A stretch of 64,000 nucleotides of DNA from Adiantum capillus-veneris (taxonomy: Eukaryota; Streptophyta; Polypodiopsida; Polypodiales; Pteridaceae), in contig CM043953.1 of assembly GCA_014529385.2 (NCBI GenBank), positions 86,268,342-86,332,341 on the forward strand. The letters are read 5' to 3'. Positions 1 through 10,006 of the stretch are shown piece by piece. Within the stretch, counting starts at the first letter, position 1. Every line of letters begins with the position of its first letter. Made by a program: the position numbers and the translations under genes. The notes under the pieces were generated by a model. It made no database searches and had not been told where the DNA came from. It worked only from the letters and a program-made list of their open reading frames with translations.

Positions 1-499
1 CTGTCAGTGTAATTAGGCATATTTTCTGCATTAAATTTCCACTCGCTTCCAAGACATGGACCGTTTGTGGACCTCCATTTCTCCAATTTCCTATTTAAAG
101 TTTTCTGTTGGCGTAACATTTTGATAACACCTTCAGCATACACAGCCCATGCAACTAAACCTTCAGAATCTTCAGCGGCCTTGCACTTCTGCCAAGTAAA
201 TCCATGTGCAAAATGCACGCCTACCTCGTTGTTTGGGGGAGCTCCTTGATATACTTTGTGGTATAGCAGGAGACATTCTTCATACATTTTAGGCCTCAGC
301 CCCTTCAAATGCATCTTCTCCTTTTGGTGGCGCTTGTAAAGCCATACACTAAGCCACTCCTCATCTCAGAAATCATCATCACATAGGAGCTTCTGATCCT
401 GGCCAACCAAGCATAGCCCATATTCGGTATGAAAATCTTCCTTGGTGAAGCAAAATTTTGTTTGAGTGGGTAAGGCCACTCGTGGTACTGTCCACCTCC
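1..499 (-). pseudogene. Degraded exon of an unidentified protein
   Basis: On the minus strand one frame reads coherently from about 497 to the window edge: about 165 residues, including DEEWLSVWLYKRHQKEK, KMYEECLLLYHKVYQGAPP and VHFAHGFTWQKCKAAED. A single TGA at 366-368 interrupts it, in a position where CGA (Arg) would fit. A TTTTTACAG acceptor-like sequence ends at 500, just upstream of the frame, so this may be an internal exon with a 3' splice site. The composition (Trp, Lys, Glu, Tyr rich, no low complexity) looks like real protein. I do not recognise the family. It could be a host gene exon, a captured fragment in a DNA transposon, or part of a transposon accessory ORF. Confidence 0.35.
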
Positions 500-1015
500 C
501 TGTAAAAACATATAAGAATGCATGTTAGTATGTAATGAGCCATAATTAAACTTGTTTTATCAACAATAAGAAGTGGTTGAAATGATTTCTGCACCATTCT
601 CAGTGGTACTGCAAAATTTTTAAGTGGTGGTGTACCACTAAATGGTACTCAACCACTTAAAACTGGTTAGGTAACACTAAAAAGTCCTGCTACACCACTA
701 TTTTCTAGTGATACATCCCCTTTTGGTGTTTCTTCACCACTTTAAAGTGGTGCTCCAACACATAAAAGTGGGCTGAACCATTGTTCAGTTGTGCTACACC
801 GATGTGAATTGTTGTACACAACTTAAAACTGGTGCTACACTCCTAAAAAGTGGTGCTACACCAATAGAATGTGGTATCTCCTTGTAAAGCTTCATCACTT
901 AAAGCACTTAACCACCGCTTTTAGCAAAGATGTAGAACTAACGATTATTGCACTTTTGTAAAGCATCACTAAAAAGTGGTTCTACAGCACTGAAAGCGGT
1001 TGACCATCACGCACC

Positions 1016-1385
1016 ACCACTTAAATGTGATTTGAACCACAAAAAGTGGTGACCACCACTTTATTGGTGTTTACCACTTTATACCAAATAACGTTCAGGT
1101 TAAGAAGCACCACTTTTCAGTGGTCCTACACACTTTTAAGGTACCGAATAATGTTCTAGTTAAGGAGCACCACTTTATAGTGATGTTCACCACTTTATAG
1201 TGGTCTTCACCACTATAAACACCACTTAAATGTGATTTGAACCACAAAAAGTGGTGAGCACCACTTTATTGGTGTTTACCACTTTAAACCAAATAACGTT
1301 CAGGTTAAAAAGCACCACTTTTCAGTGGTTTTACACACTTTTAAGGTACCGAATAACGTTCTAGTTAAGAAGCACCACTTTATAG
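1016..1385. repeat. 205-bp tandem direct duplication
   Basis: The block starting ACCACTTAAATGTGATTTGA at 1016 is repeated from 1221 (period 205) with a few substitutions. Both copies carry the CAGGTTAA...GGTACCGAATAA segment. The second copy stops at the centre of the palindrome at 1386. Confidence 0.8.
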
Positions 1386-1460
1386 TCTATAAAGTGGTGC
1401 TTCTTAACTAGAACGTTATTCGGTACCTTAAAAGTGTGTAAAACCACTGAAAAGTGGTGC
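1312..1460. repeat. Perfect 149-bp palindrome (74-bp arms, 1-nt spacer)
   Basis: Positions 1312-1385 are the exact reverse complement of 1387-1460, with only T1386 between them; I checked every base by eye. Pairing ends at both outer edges (A1311 and A1461). The left arm is the end of the second 205-bp copy, so the palindrome is an inverted duplication of part of the array. A read-through or assembly fold-back artefact could also give this. Confidence 0.85.
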
Positions 1461-1735
1461 ACCATCATGATGCTTCGCTTAAAAGTGATGCTTCACCACA
1501 AAATAGTTAGGGTTTTCCACTGGAAAGTGATGCACCCATTGTATCATCATTTTTTACTAGAACCTTACCTCTTTTTAGTGCTGCCCAGCACTTTAAAGTG
1601 GTCCAGTATCACTTTTAAGAGATGGTGCACCATATCAGCATAACTATGTAGTGATGCAACCATAAAGGGTGCTCCAGGTGCACCACTTCAACACAGCCTA
1701 TCAGTGGTGCACCTAGACATAAAACCAATTTTAGA

Positions 1736-2100
1736 AATGCATGCATGATGCATCTAACCTGTTTTGATAGGCGACTCCTATGTAGAGCTCTTTCCCTTCC
1801 TAGGTGTACCCTTGTCAGAGTCTGAAGGTCCTTTTGTAGCCTGGTTCTTCATCCTGAAAACATCACAAATGCCACATAGATATAAGATCAATAGTTAAAT
1901 GCATTCATGCTTGAACCTGCATGATGCATTCGTATAAGCATGCACACACAGTTGATAAAACCTGCATTCATACTTCAAGCTGCATGATGCATTCTTATAA
2001 AGCATTCACAAGGGTGATCAATTAGATGTGCACAATGCATATACATTCCAGAAATAAATTCTAAACTTACACATGCATCATTAACAGTTACAATCCATGA
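1736..2100. other. Non-coding, GCATGATGCAT-rich stretch
   Basis: No gene is seen. The sequence TGCATGATGCATTC recurs near 1920 and 1980 inside a ~60-bp imperfect direct repeat (about 1905-2025) rich in GCATTCAT and AAGCAT. Otherwise it is A/T-rich with no recognisable structure. Confidence 0.5.
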
Positions 2101-2216
2101 TTATCTTGCCACCCAACAGAGGGCAGACCATATCGCCAGGGGATGAACCTGGGTCCTTACGCACCCACCCATTCACTTTAACCACTAGGCCAAGCCCCCT
2201 TTGGTTATCTTGCCAC
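2101..2216 (-). mobile_element. Short tRNA-derived SINE with 12-bp target duplication
   Basis: Read on the minus strand, the 92-bp body (2113-2204) has a tRNA-like A box, TGGCCTAGTGG, and 45 bases later a B-box-like AGGTTCATCCCC; spacing and order fit an internal RNA polymerase III promoter. The body is flanked by perfect direct repeats TTATCTTGCCAC at 2101-2112 and 2205-2216, as expected for a target-primed insertion. The element ends in ...CTGTTGG rather than poly(A), as in plant SINEs with TTG-type tails. It is too short and has no plausible cloverleaf, so a functional tRNA gene is unlikely. Confidence 0.6.
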
Positions 2217-2520
2217 ACATTCAGAGACAAGCATACAACGCTTCTACATCTGCATGAAGCATGTTAAAACATGGATCAATGCTACCTGGAAATGCTACCT
2301 AGGAAAACCAGCCACATTCAAATTCAACCATCATTCGAGATAGAATGCTTCAAGCTACATGATGACACATACCTGTTGCTGCTATGCAGGGGATTTTTAC
2401 TGAAGTTGATGACCAGCCCAGCAAAAAGTACTCCTGAATTTTCTTGATGTTGTTGTGATGTTGTTTCTTGTTGCTTCGGCTAGCAGAGAAACGCAAAGGA
2501 GGGAGGAAAGAGAAACCTGA
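2217..2520. other. Unassigned sequence beside truncated Gypsy-2
   Basis: No feature recognised. Similarity to the gypsy Gag of the right-hand elements is lost near 2520, marking the point where Gypsy-2 was truncated or interrupted. The minus-strand frame continues for a while past this point but no longer resembles Gag. Confidence 0.4.
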
Positions 2521-3174
2521 ATCAGTTAAGCCCACACAAAATTGTTGCTTTTGCTCTCCAAAATCCAACTTTTTGAAGAGAGTGGCTTTGAGTTGTAGTT
2601 TCCAAAACTTGTCTACATATTTGTGGATGGATTCATAGGGAGAGAGCTTTAAGCTTCGCCATTCGGTGAGTACTTTTTCTTTGGCATCGGTGGCCAAAAA
2701 CTGCTTCATAATGAAAGCTCTTAAAGCTTTCCATGTTCGTGGAGCTTCACCGTTGGCTCATAGGCTAGACCACCATTGCCTGGCGGACTTTTGAAAGTGC
2801 ATAGCTACATGGCGTAGCTTAGAGGACTCCGTGAAGCCCTCATCTCCAAATGCCGCATCGAACTATTGGATAAAGGCCAAGACTTTGTCCGTAGCACCAA
2901 AGGTACCATCATAGGTAAGGAAATAGATGCTCTTCCCTCCCTCTTTGAATTTCTTCAACTTGGACGACCTCTTCCATGCGGCATAGGATTTCCTATGGCC
3001 TCTTCTTTTTCATGGTTCAAAGGTTGCACCATCACTTTCTTCAGAAGGTGAAGAATTTGAAGAAGGTGGAGAAGAGGGTGACCCCTTTCTCGCCTTTTTC
3101 TTGTCTTGATCTTCGTTGTCTTCACCATCACTTTCATAAGAGGAAGAGGATGAAGAAGATGGAGAAGAGGGTGT
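2521..3174 (-). pseudogene. Gypsy-2 Gag, middle part (broken)
   Basis: The minus-strand translation matches the retrotransposon Gag domain of Gypsy-1: KKFKEGGKSIYFLTYDG, GDEGFTESSKLRHVAMHF, MKQFLATDAKEKVLTEWR and QQFCVGL in the same order as KEKVLTEWRGLKL and QQFCAGL there. Capsid-like Gag packages the element RNA. Several in-frame stops occur (for example in place of Gln after LAFIQ). Similarity stops near 2520, before the zinc knuckle, so protease and pol are lost. A Ser-rich segment at 3050-3170 carries an internal duplication of about 65 bp. The other half lies at 17380-17905 beyond Copia-1. Confidence 0.75.
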
Positions 3175-3934
3175 TGTTAGGAAATAAGACGTAGCTAAAT
3201 AGATAATTGAGTAGATTACTTAATGGAGAGAGACAGATTTACATACACGAGATTATAGAGTAGAGAGAGAGAGAGAGAGTACACACGATATACGTGGTTC
3301 ACCCACCAATGTGGGCTACGTCCACGGGAAAGCAGCCGCTCAATGGCTTTAGTACTTGAAAACAAGAAGTAGTTTACAAAGGGATTATACCCTTAATGGA
3401 GCTCCCGCCTTGCTTTACTCTCACCACCTCACACTCACCTTGTTGCATCAACTTCACACTATGAAATGTGTGTAGAAATGGCCTCCTTTTATAGGCCAAA
3501 AGGGCTGCCCTCTCTCATGAGAGGCAGCCATGTGTAGCCGCCCTTGTGTAGATAAGTCCAAATCGAACCCTCCAATCCGCCCATGTGTGGCCGCCCTTGA
3601 GAAGACAAGTCCGCTTTTGAATTCGGCCACCGGCCACCGGCCATTGACTACCGGCCACCGGCCAACCAACGGTTGTTTTCCGACCACTTTCCGACCGCCG
3701 TCCGGACATAATATTCTGGCAAAAAGGAATATTCCGGCGAGGGAAAAAAAAAGTCTCGGGGGCTTCCGCCCCCAAGGCCCCTAAAGTTGCCCCTGATTTT
3801 TGGCCGTGAAAATTTTGGTTTCCGACGAGTGATTTTCCTTTACACACGATGGCTTCTCCTCATAATGGGGGCCTTACAAATGTGCGCTTTTACCACAGAA
3901 AATTACAAGGGTAAATCAGGCTCCATACTTAACA
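3175..3934 (-). repeat. Copia-1 3' LTR
   Basis: Minus-strand TGTTAAGTATGG...TTTCCTAACA, paired with 16621-17379. A TATA-box-like CTATAAAAGG lies at 3485-3494 (minus). A short (GA)n near 3260 and a GGCCACCGGCCA-rich cluster at 3630-3665 differ slightly between the LTRs. Confidence 0.92.
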
Positions 3935-3946
3935 ATCTCCCACTTG
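3935..3946 (-). promoter_or_regulatory. Copia-1 polypurine tract
   Basis: Minus-strand AAGTGGGAGAT abuts the 3' LTR; this is the usual plus-strand DNA primer of plant copia elements. Confidence 0.8.
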
Positions 3947-3994
3947 GAGACTGATCTCCAAACCAAACCTGTGACTACTTTCTATCCCGGCTTC

Positions 3995-5047
3995 TTATCC
4001 TTGAATGCCGATTGAAGATGAGCAAAAGCTCAACTTCTCCTTGTTGACCACCTTTGTAAACATGTCTGCAGGATTTTCACTTGTATGCACCTTTCCTAGC
4101 TTTAGTTGTCCCTCTTCCAAAAGAGTGCGTATGAAGTGATATCTCACCTCAATGTGCTTTGTCCTTGAATGAAAGGCTGAGTTCTTCGCAAGATGGATAG
4201 CGCTTTGGCTATCACTGTACAAGACACAATTGTCTTGTTTGAATCCAAGCTCTTCTAAGAATCTGTGAAGCCACAGAATTTCTTTGCTTTCCTCCGTCAT
4301 TGCTACATACTCTGCTTCCGTGGTAGAAAGTGAAACCACTTTCTGCAGCTTTGAAGCCCACCTTACTGTTGTGCCTCCAACCGTGAACACATAGCCAGTA
4401 GTGCTCCTTCGAGTATCTTTGTCACCTGCCATATCTGCATCAGCATACCCTTCTAGAAAAATATCAGTTCCTCCAAAACACAAAGCATTTGTTGTTGTCC
4501 CTTTTAGATACCTAAGTATCCACTTCACAGCTTGCCAATGCTCTTTACCTGGGTTGTCCATGAACCTACTCACAACTCCCACTGCATGTGCAATGTCTGG
4601 CCTTGTCCAGACCATAGCATACATTAGAGAACCTACCGCTGCAGCATATGGAACTTTAGACATATAGGCTATCTCCTCTTGTGTCTTTGGACACATATCC
4701 TTCGTTAGTTTAAAATGACCAGCCAAAGGTGTAGAAACTGGTTTTGCATTTTGCATTGCAAACCTTTCTAGTACCTTCTTGATGTAATCTGCTTGAGATA
4801 GCTTTATTGTCTTCTTCGTCCTGTCCCTTGATATTTTCATACCAAGTATCCTCTTTGCAGCACCTAAATCTTTCATTGAAAAAGATTTAGACAGCTCCTC
4901 TTTTATGTCTTTGATGTCCTGCATGTTAGCACTTGCAATCAACATGTCATCGACATACAACATTAGGATGATGAATTTCCCATCTCCCAAATTCTTCGTG
5001 TAGACGCAGTGATCCGAGTTGCATCTTGTGAATCCATGATCCAACAT
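3995..5047 (-). pseudogene. Copia-1 pol: end of reverse transcriptase and RNase H
   Basis: This 350-residue open stretch starts inside the reverse transcriptase palm. Residues about 28-37 contain the catalytic LYVDDMLIA (YVDD at 4946-4957), followed by FSMKDLGAAKRILGM, the connection, and a copia RNase H with YADADMAGD, TEAEYVA, SDSQSAIHLAKN and the C-terminal HTSENPADMFTK. It copies element RNA into DNA and removes RNA from the hybrid. It is separated from the upstream pol frame by a one-base-type frameshift near 5060-5085, just after SLYGLKQ, so the polyprotein is broken. This segment itself has no stop until the normal C-terminus near the polypurine tract. Confidence 0.9.
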
Positions 5048-6141
5048 CCATCGATCAAACTTCGAGTACCATTGTCTTGATCTTGTTTTAAACCATACAA
5101 GCTCTTATTTAATCTGCAAACCATTTTCTCCTTACCTTTTACTTCATACCCCTTTGGTTGAAGCATGTAGATTTCCTCCTCTAAGTCACCGTGAGAAAAT
5201 GCCGTATTTACATCCATTTGCTCGAGATTTAGATCATGAGCAGTCACAAGGCTTAAGACAAGCCTAATTGAGTTCATTTTTACAACAGGAGAAAATATTT
5301 CATTGAAGTCAATACCTTTCTTTTGAGAAAACCCTTTTACCACAAGCCTAGACTTGTACCTTTTCTTCCCACCTTCTTCTTCCTTCAGCTTGTACACCCA
5401 TTTGTTTTGAAGTACCCGCTTACCTTTAGGCAACTCAACCAACTCCCATGTTTGGTTGCGATGTAGTGAGTCCATCTCCACTTGCATGCTCTTCGTCCAT
5501 TCTTCTTTGGATTCATGTTGCATAGCTTCCTCGTATGATTCCGGCTCTCTAGAATCTGAGATCAAGAGATGGTTGAAGGAAGGAACAAACCTTTCTGGAG
5601 GTCTACTTGCTCTTGTAGATCTTTGGGGAATAGATTGAGGCTCCTCATTTGGTTGACGTTGTTGCACATTGTCACCATTTGCAGTCCTTGAGTCTTCACC
5701 GTCCTCAAGCTCCATGTACTCATCACCTGTTTCTTTTGTTTGTTTTCTTTCCAAGTAGTCTTTGTACATATTTTGTTCGTTAAAAATTACATCCCTACTC
5801 CTTAAGATTTTACAATCTTCAGGATTCCATAGGCGATACCCAAAGTCACCTTCTCCATAGCCAATGAAGAAATATTTTTTGGACTTTGCATCTAGCTTTG
5901 ATCTTAGGCTTCTATCTATGTGCATGAAAGACTCACACCCAAACACTTTGAGAAATGCATAATTCACCGGTTTACCTGTCCATGCCTCTTCTGGAACTCC
6001 CCCATCCAATGCCGTTGAGGGTGCCTGATTGATTAAGTACACAGACGTACTTACAGCTTCAGCCCAAAGCTCAAGCGATAGGCCTGCATGTAGCCGCATG
6101 CTTCGTGCTCGCTCCATGATTATCCTGTTCATCCTTTCCAA
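4963..6141 (-). pseudogene. Copia-1 pol: integrase C-terminal part and reverse transcriptase N-terminal part
   Basis: The frame begins at [14 protein letters not shown], just after the third catalytic residue of integrase, and runs through FGCESFMHIDRSLRSKLD and KKYFFIGYGEGDFGYRLWN (integrase C-terminal region). A charged linker follows, then the reverse transcriptase start: EEWTKSMQVEMDSLHRNQTW, NKWVYKLKEE, RLVVKGFSQKKGIDF, FSPVVKMNSIRLVLSLV and QMDVNTAFSHGDL. SLYGLKQ is followed by out-of-frame residues, which marks the frameshift into 3995-5047. Integrase inserts the cDNA; reverse transcriptase synthesises it. Confidence 0.9.
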
Positions 6142-6481
6142 AATACCATTTTGCTGAGGTGTCCTTGGGGTTTTCTTTGCCTCCGAATTCCATTGCTAGC
6201 ACAAAATCTTTCAAAAGCTTGGCTACAATATTCGCCTCCATTGTCGAATCTGAGGCATTTAACCTTGGTACCTGTTTCATTCTCCACAAAGGCTTTCCAC
6301 CTTTGAAATATGGAAAATACATCGGATTTATTCTTCATGACATAAACCCATGTTTTTCTGTCGCATCGTCAATGAATGTTACATAGTACAATGAGCCACC
6401 AAGTGATGGTGTACTTGCAGGACCCCAAACATCAGAATGAACCAACTCAAGTTTTTTATTTTTTCTTTCATTTCCTGATTT
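6129..6481 (-). pseudogene. Copia-1 pol: integrase catalytic core (frameshifted)
   Basis: Translation in two frames gives [13 protein letters not shown] with the first catalytic Asp, [10 protein letters not shown], then after a frameshift [16 protein letters not shown] and [17 protein letters not shown] with the second Asp. Another frameshift near 6170 separates this from the frame holding the third catalytic residue (NGILERMN type). A stop at 6482-6484 lies between it and the upstream pre-integrase domain. At least three lesions in about 350 bases make this integrase non-functional. Confidence 0.85.
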
Positions 6482-7432
6482 TTAAAATTTTACCCTCTTT
6501 TGTTTACCATAAACACAATCTTCATAGAACTCTAAGTCCACTTCTTGCAAACCTGGTAGAAGCTTCTTTGTTCGAAGGATTTGCATTCCTTTGGCACTCA
6601 TATGCCCAAGTCGGTAGTGCCACACCGCACTGTCAACTTCTGTAGTTGCTACACAAGCTGAAGGTTGCGTGCTAACAGTACACAAATAAAGTGTACCGAC
6701 TTTTTCTCCCTTGGCAACCACCAAAGATCCCTTTGAGATCTTCCACAATTTGTTTCCGAATGCAATGTTGTGACCTTCATCGTCCAATTGTCCTGTAGAG
6801 ATCAATTTTTTACGAAGAGAAGGAACATGCCTAACATCTTTAAGCTTCCATTCATTTCCATTAGCAGTTTTGATAGAAACTGTACCTTTGCCGACAATCT
6901 CACAAGCTTCATCATCTCCCAAGTATACATACCCAAAATTACCTTTGGTGTAGTCTTGGAAATGTTGCTTGTGTGGTGTCGCATGGAATGAAGCCCTGGA
7001 ATCTACTATCCAGGAATTAGACACATTGTCTAATGAGAGAATTAGAGCATCTTGCTCTACTTTACCTGCCACATTGGCCTCCGATGTTGGCTTGTTGTCT
7101 TGAGACTCAGTCTCCTTCTTCTTCTTGGACCAGCAATCCTTCTTGACGTGGCCCTTCTTGCCACAGTTCCAACATTCAAGAACTGACTTTGTGCGTGACT
7201 TGCTCCGTCTTGAGCGATCACGACCCTTTTGGCTTTTGAACCTCTCCTTAGGCCTTCCTCTTGTTTCCACTGACAATGCAGCACTTGATGATTCTCTTGT
7301 GCTTCTCCTTCGTATTTCCTCGCTTAGGAGAACACCCACAACATCATCAAACTTAAGAGTATTTGTACCAGAGATAGAATTACTTACAGCCATCACAAGG
7401 CTGTCCCAACTATCATCGAAATTGATTTTCAC
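6482..7432 (-). pseudogene. Copia-1 Gag end, zinc knuckle, protease and pre-integrase domain
   Basis: In order: the C-terminal part of Gag (DSWDSLVMAVSNSIS), a basic stretch, a CCHC knuckle CWNCGKKGHVKKDC that binds RNA, an aspartic protease segment WIVDSRASFHAT, and the GAG-pre-integrase domain VWHYRLGHMSAKGMQIL ending CVYGKQKRV. The protease motif is normally DSGA; here Gly is Arg (AGG), compatible with a G-to-A change at CpG, which would abolish catalysis. One Cys of the integrase zinc site appears as Tyr (EFYEDC). The frame is the same as the Gag segment at 7484-7732; only a stop at 7484-7486 separates them. Confidence 0.9.
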
Positions 7433-7483
7433 CGATCGAAGTTGACTTATGTTTGTGTTAAAGTCATTTAGCTGTTCTCCAAC

Positions 7484-7768
7484 TTAACCATTCTCTGCCA
7501 TCTTTAGATTGAACAAATGCTTCATAAGAAATACCTTATTAGATGCCGATGGTTTCTCGTAGAAGTCGTCAAGTGACTTCATCAAGTCCTCCGTGGTCTT
7601 CATCTCCGAAACATTGAAGGCCACCGTTGATGCCAAGCTTAACCGGATTGTTCCCAGTGCCTTTCGATCAAGGACAATCCATGCTTCATCTGCCATTGTT
7701 ACGGGCTTCTTCGCAAGACCGCCTAGTGGCAAATAGAGGTCCTTCTGGTAGAGATAGTCTTCAATCTG
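7484..7768 (-). pseudogene. Copia-1 Gag, N-terminal half left of Gypsy-1
   Basis: The minus-strand frame reads EDYLYQKDLYLPLGGL, MADEAWIVLDRKALGTIRLSL, KTTEDLMKSLDDFYEKPS and KVFLMKHLFNLKM, the typical N-terminal Gag (UBN2-type) of plant copia elements. A TAA at 7484-7486 stops it in frame with the continuation at 7432. The beginning of this protein lies at 16482-16547 on the other side of the nested Gypsy-1; the ATCTG target repeat joins the two halves in frame. Confidence 0.88.
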
Positions 7769-9386
7769 TGTAATGGAATTTGCCTATTCAATTTGAGAGT
7801 AGCGGAATTTAATGAGAGTACTTTCAAGAAATGATTTTGTGAGCATATCGGGTAGACATAATTGAAGATAGCAACATAATTATAGCAATTAGTTAACTTG
7901 GCATGGACAATACTTTTGCAAGAGAGAGAATTTAGAGAACATGACAACAGTTGAGGACCGGATTTATGTGGAGCCGGTCCCCCCTCCAATAGGCATTTGT
8001 ATTATGATTTCTCCCATAAAGAGAGACTTGTTACAATACATTCTTTGTGTTCCTTGCGGCCTAGGTGAAGCAATGAAGATGGAAAGCTTCATGCATCACC
8101 ATCATAGCATAACCTAAACTTGAAGAAATCTTTAACTATACCAAGCCTCAGTCCTAAGACCTCAAACACCTTCGAAGGTGGAGAGAGCTAGCAGGGAATG
8201 AGGGTAGGGAAGAGGAAGAAGAAACATTTCATATGAGAAAGAGCTAGTTCCTAACTTATCATAACTATTGTGCTAGCATACATAATAGCATAGTAATGAA
8301 GAAGAAATAGATGGCAAGCTCAAGCATTGAAGCATGGCTCTTGGATGGATTTGCACTCCATAGCCAAGAGTGTTGGTGTAGGCTCTCAATCTGTACTTGC
8401 TTGGAGAAGGAGAGGGAGCTCTTGCACTTTGCATAGTACACAATGAGAGTGTTTGTGAGTGTGTGTGGGTGAGTATACCCCCTAAGCACCCCCCTAGCTT
8501 GCTTGGGTCGACCCCCCCTTGTAGCTCATGCTTGAAGCTCATTGGACCCCTCCAGGCCTAGCCAATCACAAGCAGAAGCCATTACAAGCAACAAGGATAG
8601 CCTTGGGACAAGTGTCCCCCTTTCCCCTTTGAGAGAGAGGACTTGATAAATGCAAAACCAATTAGATAATTCAAGTAATTTATCATTGGACCCCTTTGAA
8701 GCCTAGCTAATAGGCTTCAAGCAACACATGAAGGTAACATGGGTCGGGACCTGACATGTGTCCTTGATGCCTCTTCAAGCTGGGGCTTCCCTTGTGTGAG
8801 TGTGTGTTCTCTCTCTAATCCCTAGGAAAAGGGCTCGCCCCACCTCTTGTAGGGATGCTTTTGACTTTAGGAGCTCAAGCACCTTAGTCATCAAGCATGA
8901 CAAAGCACTTGGACTAGGGGGTATTCCCACAAGCATCTCAGGCAAGCATGTCAAGGCACCTTAAGCACCTTAATCAAGCAGCAAGTCAAGCACCTCAAGC
9001 ATGGAGTAAGTCAAGCACCTCAAGCACCTTAATCAAGCACCTCAAGCAGGACAAACACCTCTAGCACGACAAGAACCTCAAGCAGGACAAACACCTCGAG
9101 CTTGGGCCGGGTTCCCACCTCAAGCTCCCTAAGGTCAAAGGACTTTTACACACATTATAGGAGGTCTTCAATGAAGCTAACCCTAAGGTCTTATGCTCCA
9201 TTGGTTAGCCTTGCTCTTGATAGACCATCTCCCATTTGAGCCCCTTTACTATTGGCCCCGTGTTGAGATAGATCTATAAGCATATATCTATATCTTAACA
9301 CTTGTTCCCGTTTATTCTCCCACATTAAGTGATCAATTTAATATGAGAAAATCATTTGGGTTGGTTAGATATTAGATTTTATGACA
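7769..9386 (-). repeat. Gypsy-1 3' LTR
   Basis: Minus-strand TGTCATAAAATC...CCATTACA, 1618 bp, paired with 14888-16476. The 29-bp length difference is at least partly explained by a longer TCAAGCACC minisatellite near 8930-9110. Confidence 0.93.
8930..9110. repeat. TCAAGCACC minisatellite inside the Gypsy-1 LTR
   Basis: Imperfect copies of (T)CAAGCACCTCAAGCA are arranged head to tail. The partner LTR has a shorter version near 16075-16170, so the copy number changed after insertion or by slippage during replication. Confidence 0.7.
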
Positions 9387-9400
9387 TTACCTCTCTCTTG
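9387..9400 (-). promoter_or_regulatory. Gypsy-1 polypurine tract
   Basis: Minus-strand CAAGAGAGAGGTAA directly precedes the 3' LTR. Confidence 0.8.
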
Positions 9401-10006
9401 AAATCATAGTCGTCCTCGACTATGAGGTAGAAGAGATAAAGTCTTAGTCATTAGTCAATCGTACTTAGCGGGTAGAGGATCCCTTTTTTACCCTACGACA
9501 TCTTTCCAAGATGGATGACTAATCCATTTGGTGCTTGGGAGACATAGCTGCCGCAAGCATGTCTGCTCTTTAGTCCATTTCATTCTCCCAAAGTAGAGTG
9601 ACAAATTCTACTTGGTGTTTGAGAGACGTCGTCATCACAAACATGATTCTAAGCATGCATACTAGTTAAATTTGTGCACAATTAAAAAGAGGATTAGTCT
9701 TATAAGACAAAAACATGAGTCATTTAAAAGAGAGTTGTACATTTGCTTACTCTAATGTAGCAATGTAAGCATTGACAAGTTTCATACTATCCTTAAGTTG
9801 TACTCCTTGCATCCATTTAGCATCTTCAAAAGGATAATTTTTGAACTTAATAAGATACCGTGGGATTATCTTACCATGTCGTAGTACCTTGTCTTCATGC
9901 CGAAGGACATCTTCGGGTTGTAGCACCTCTTCTTGGTCTTCAACTTCGGGAGGGTCTTCAATAATTGGTTCAGTTGGTGGCTCTCCTTTGAAGGGCTTAA
10001 GTAGGC
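9401..10006 (-). pseudogene. Gypsy-1 pol C-terminus with chromodomain-like segment
   Basis: Out of frame with the integrase above, the minus strand encodes NAFHVSLLKPFKGEPP, an acidic stretch (EDPPEVEDQEEVLQPED), then KIIPRYLIKFKNYPFEDAKW at about 9815-9875. This matches the core of chromodomains (YLVKWKGYP..DATWE type), which direct chromovirus integration to marked chromatin. The usual segment between YYGPF and NAFHVS is missing, so a short deletion with frame change separates it from 10007-11185. The coding stretch ends near 9750; the rest to the polypurine tract is untranslated. Confidence 0.75.

Larger units (their letters stand above)
590..1735. repeat. Degenerate AGTGGT/ACCACT array
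   Basis: Short blocks of AAGTGGTGC and its complement GCACCACTT recur every 15-40 bases in both orientations, separated by A/T-rich spacers. No sustained reading frame crosses it. The array contains a 205-bp direct duplication and a perfect long palindrome, listed separately. It may be a satellite or the internal repeats of a DNA transposon; no terminal structure was recognised. Confidence 0.7.

Noticed and set aside
2113-2204. tRNA gene
   Set aside because: A and B boxes are present, but no cloverleaf or acceptor stem can be formed and 12-bp target duplications flank it; SINE preferred.
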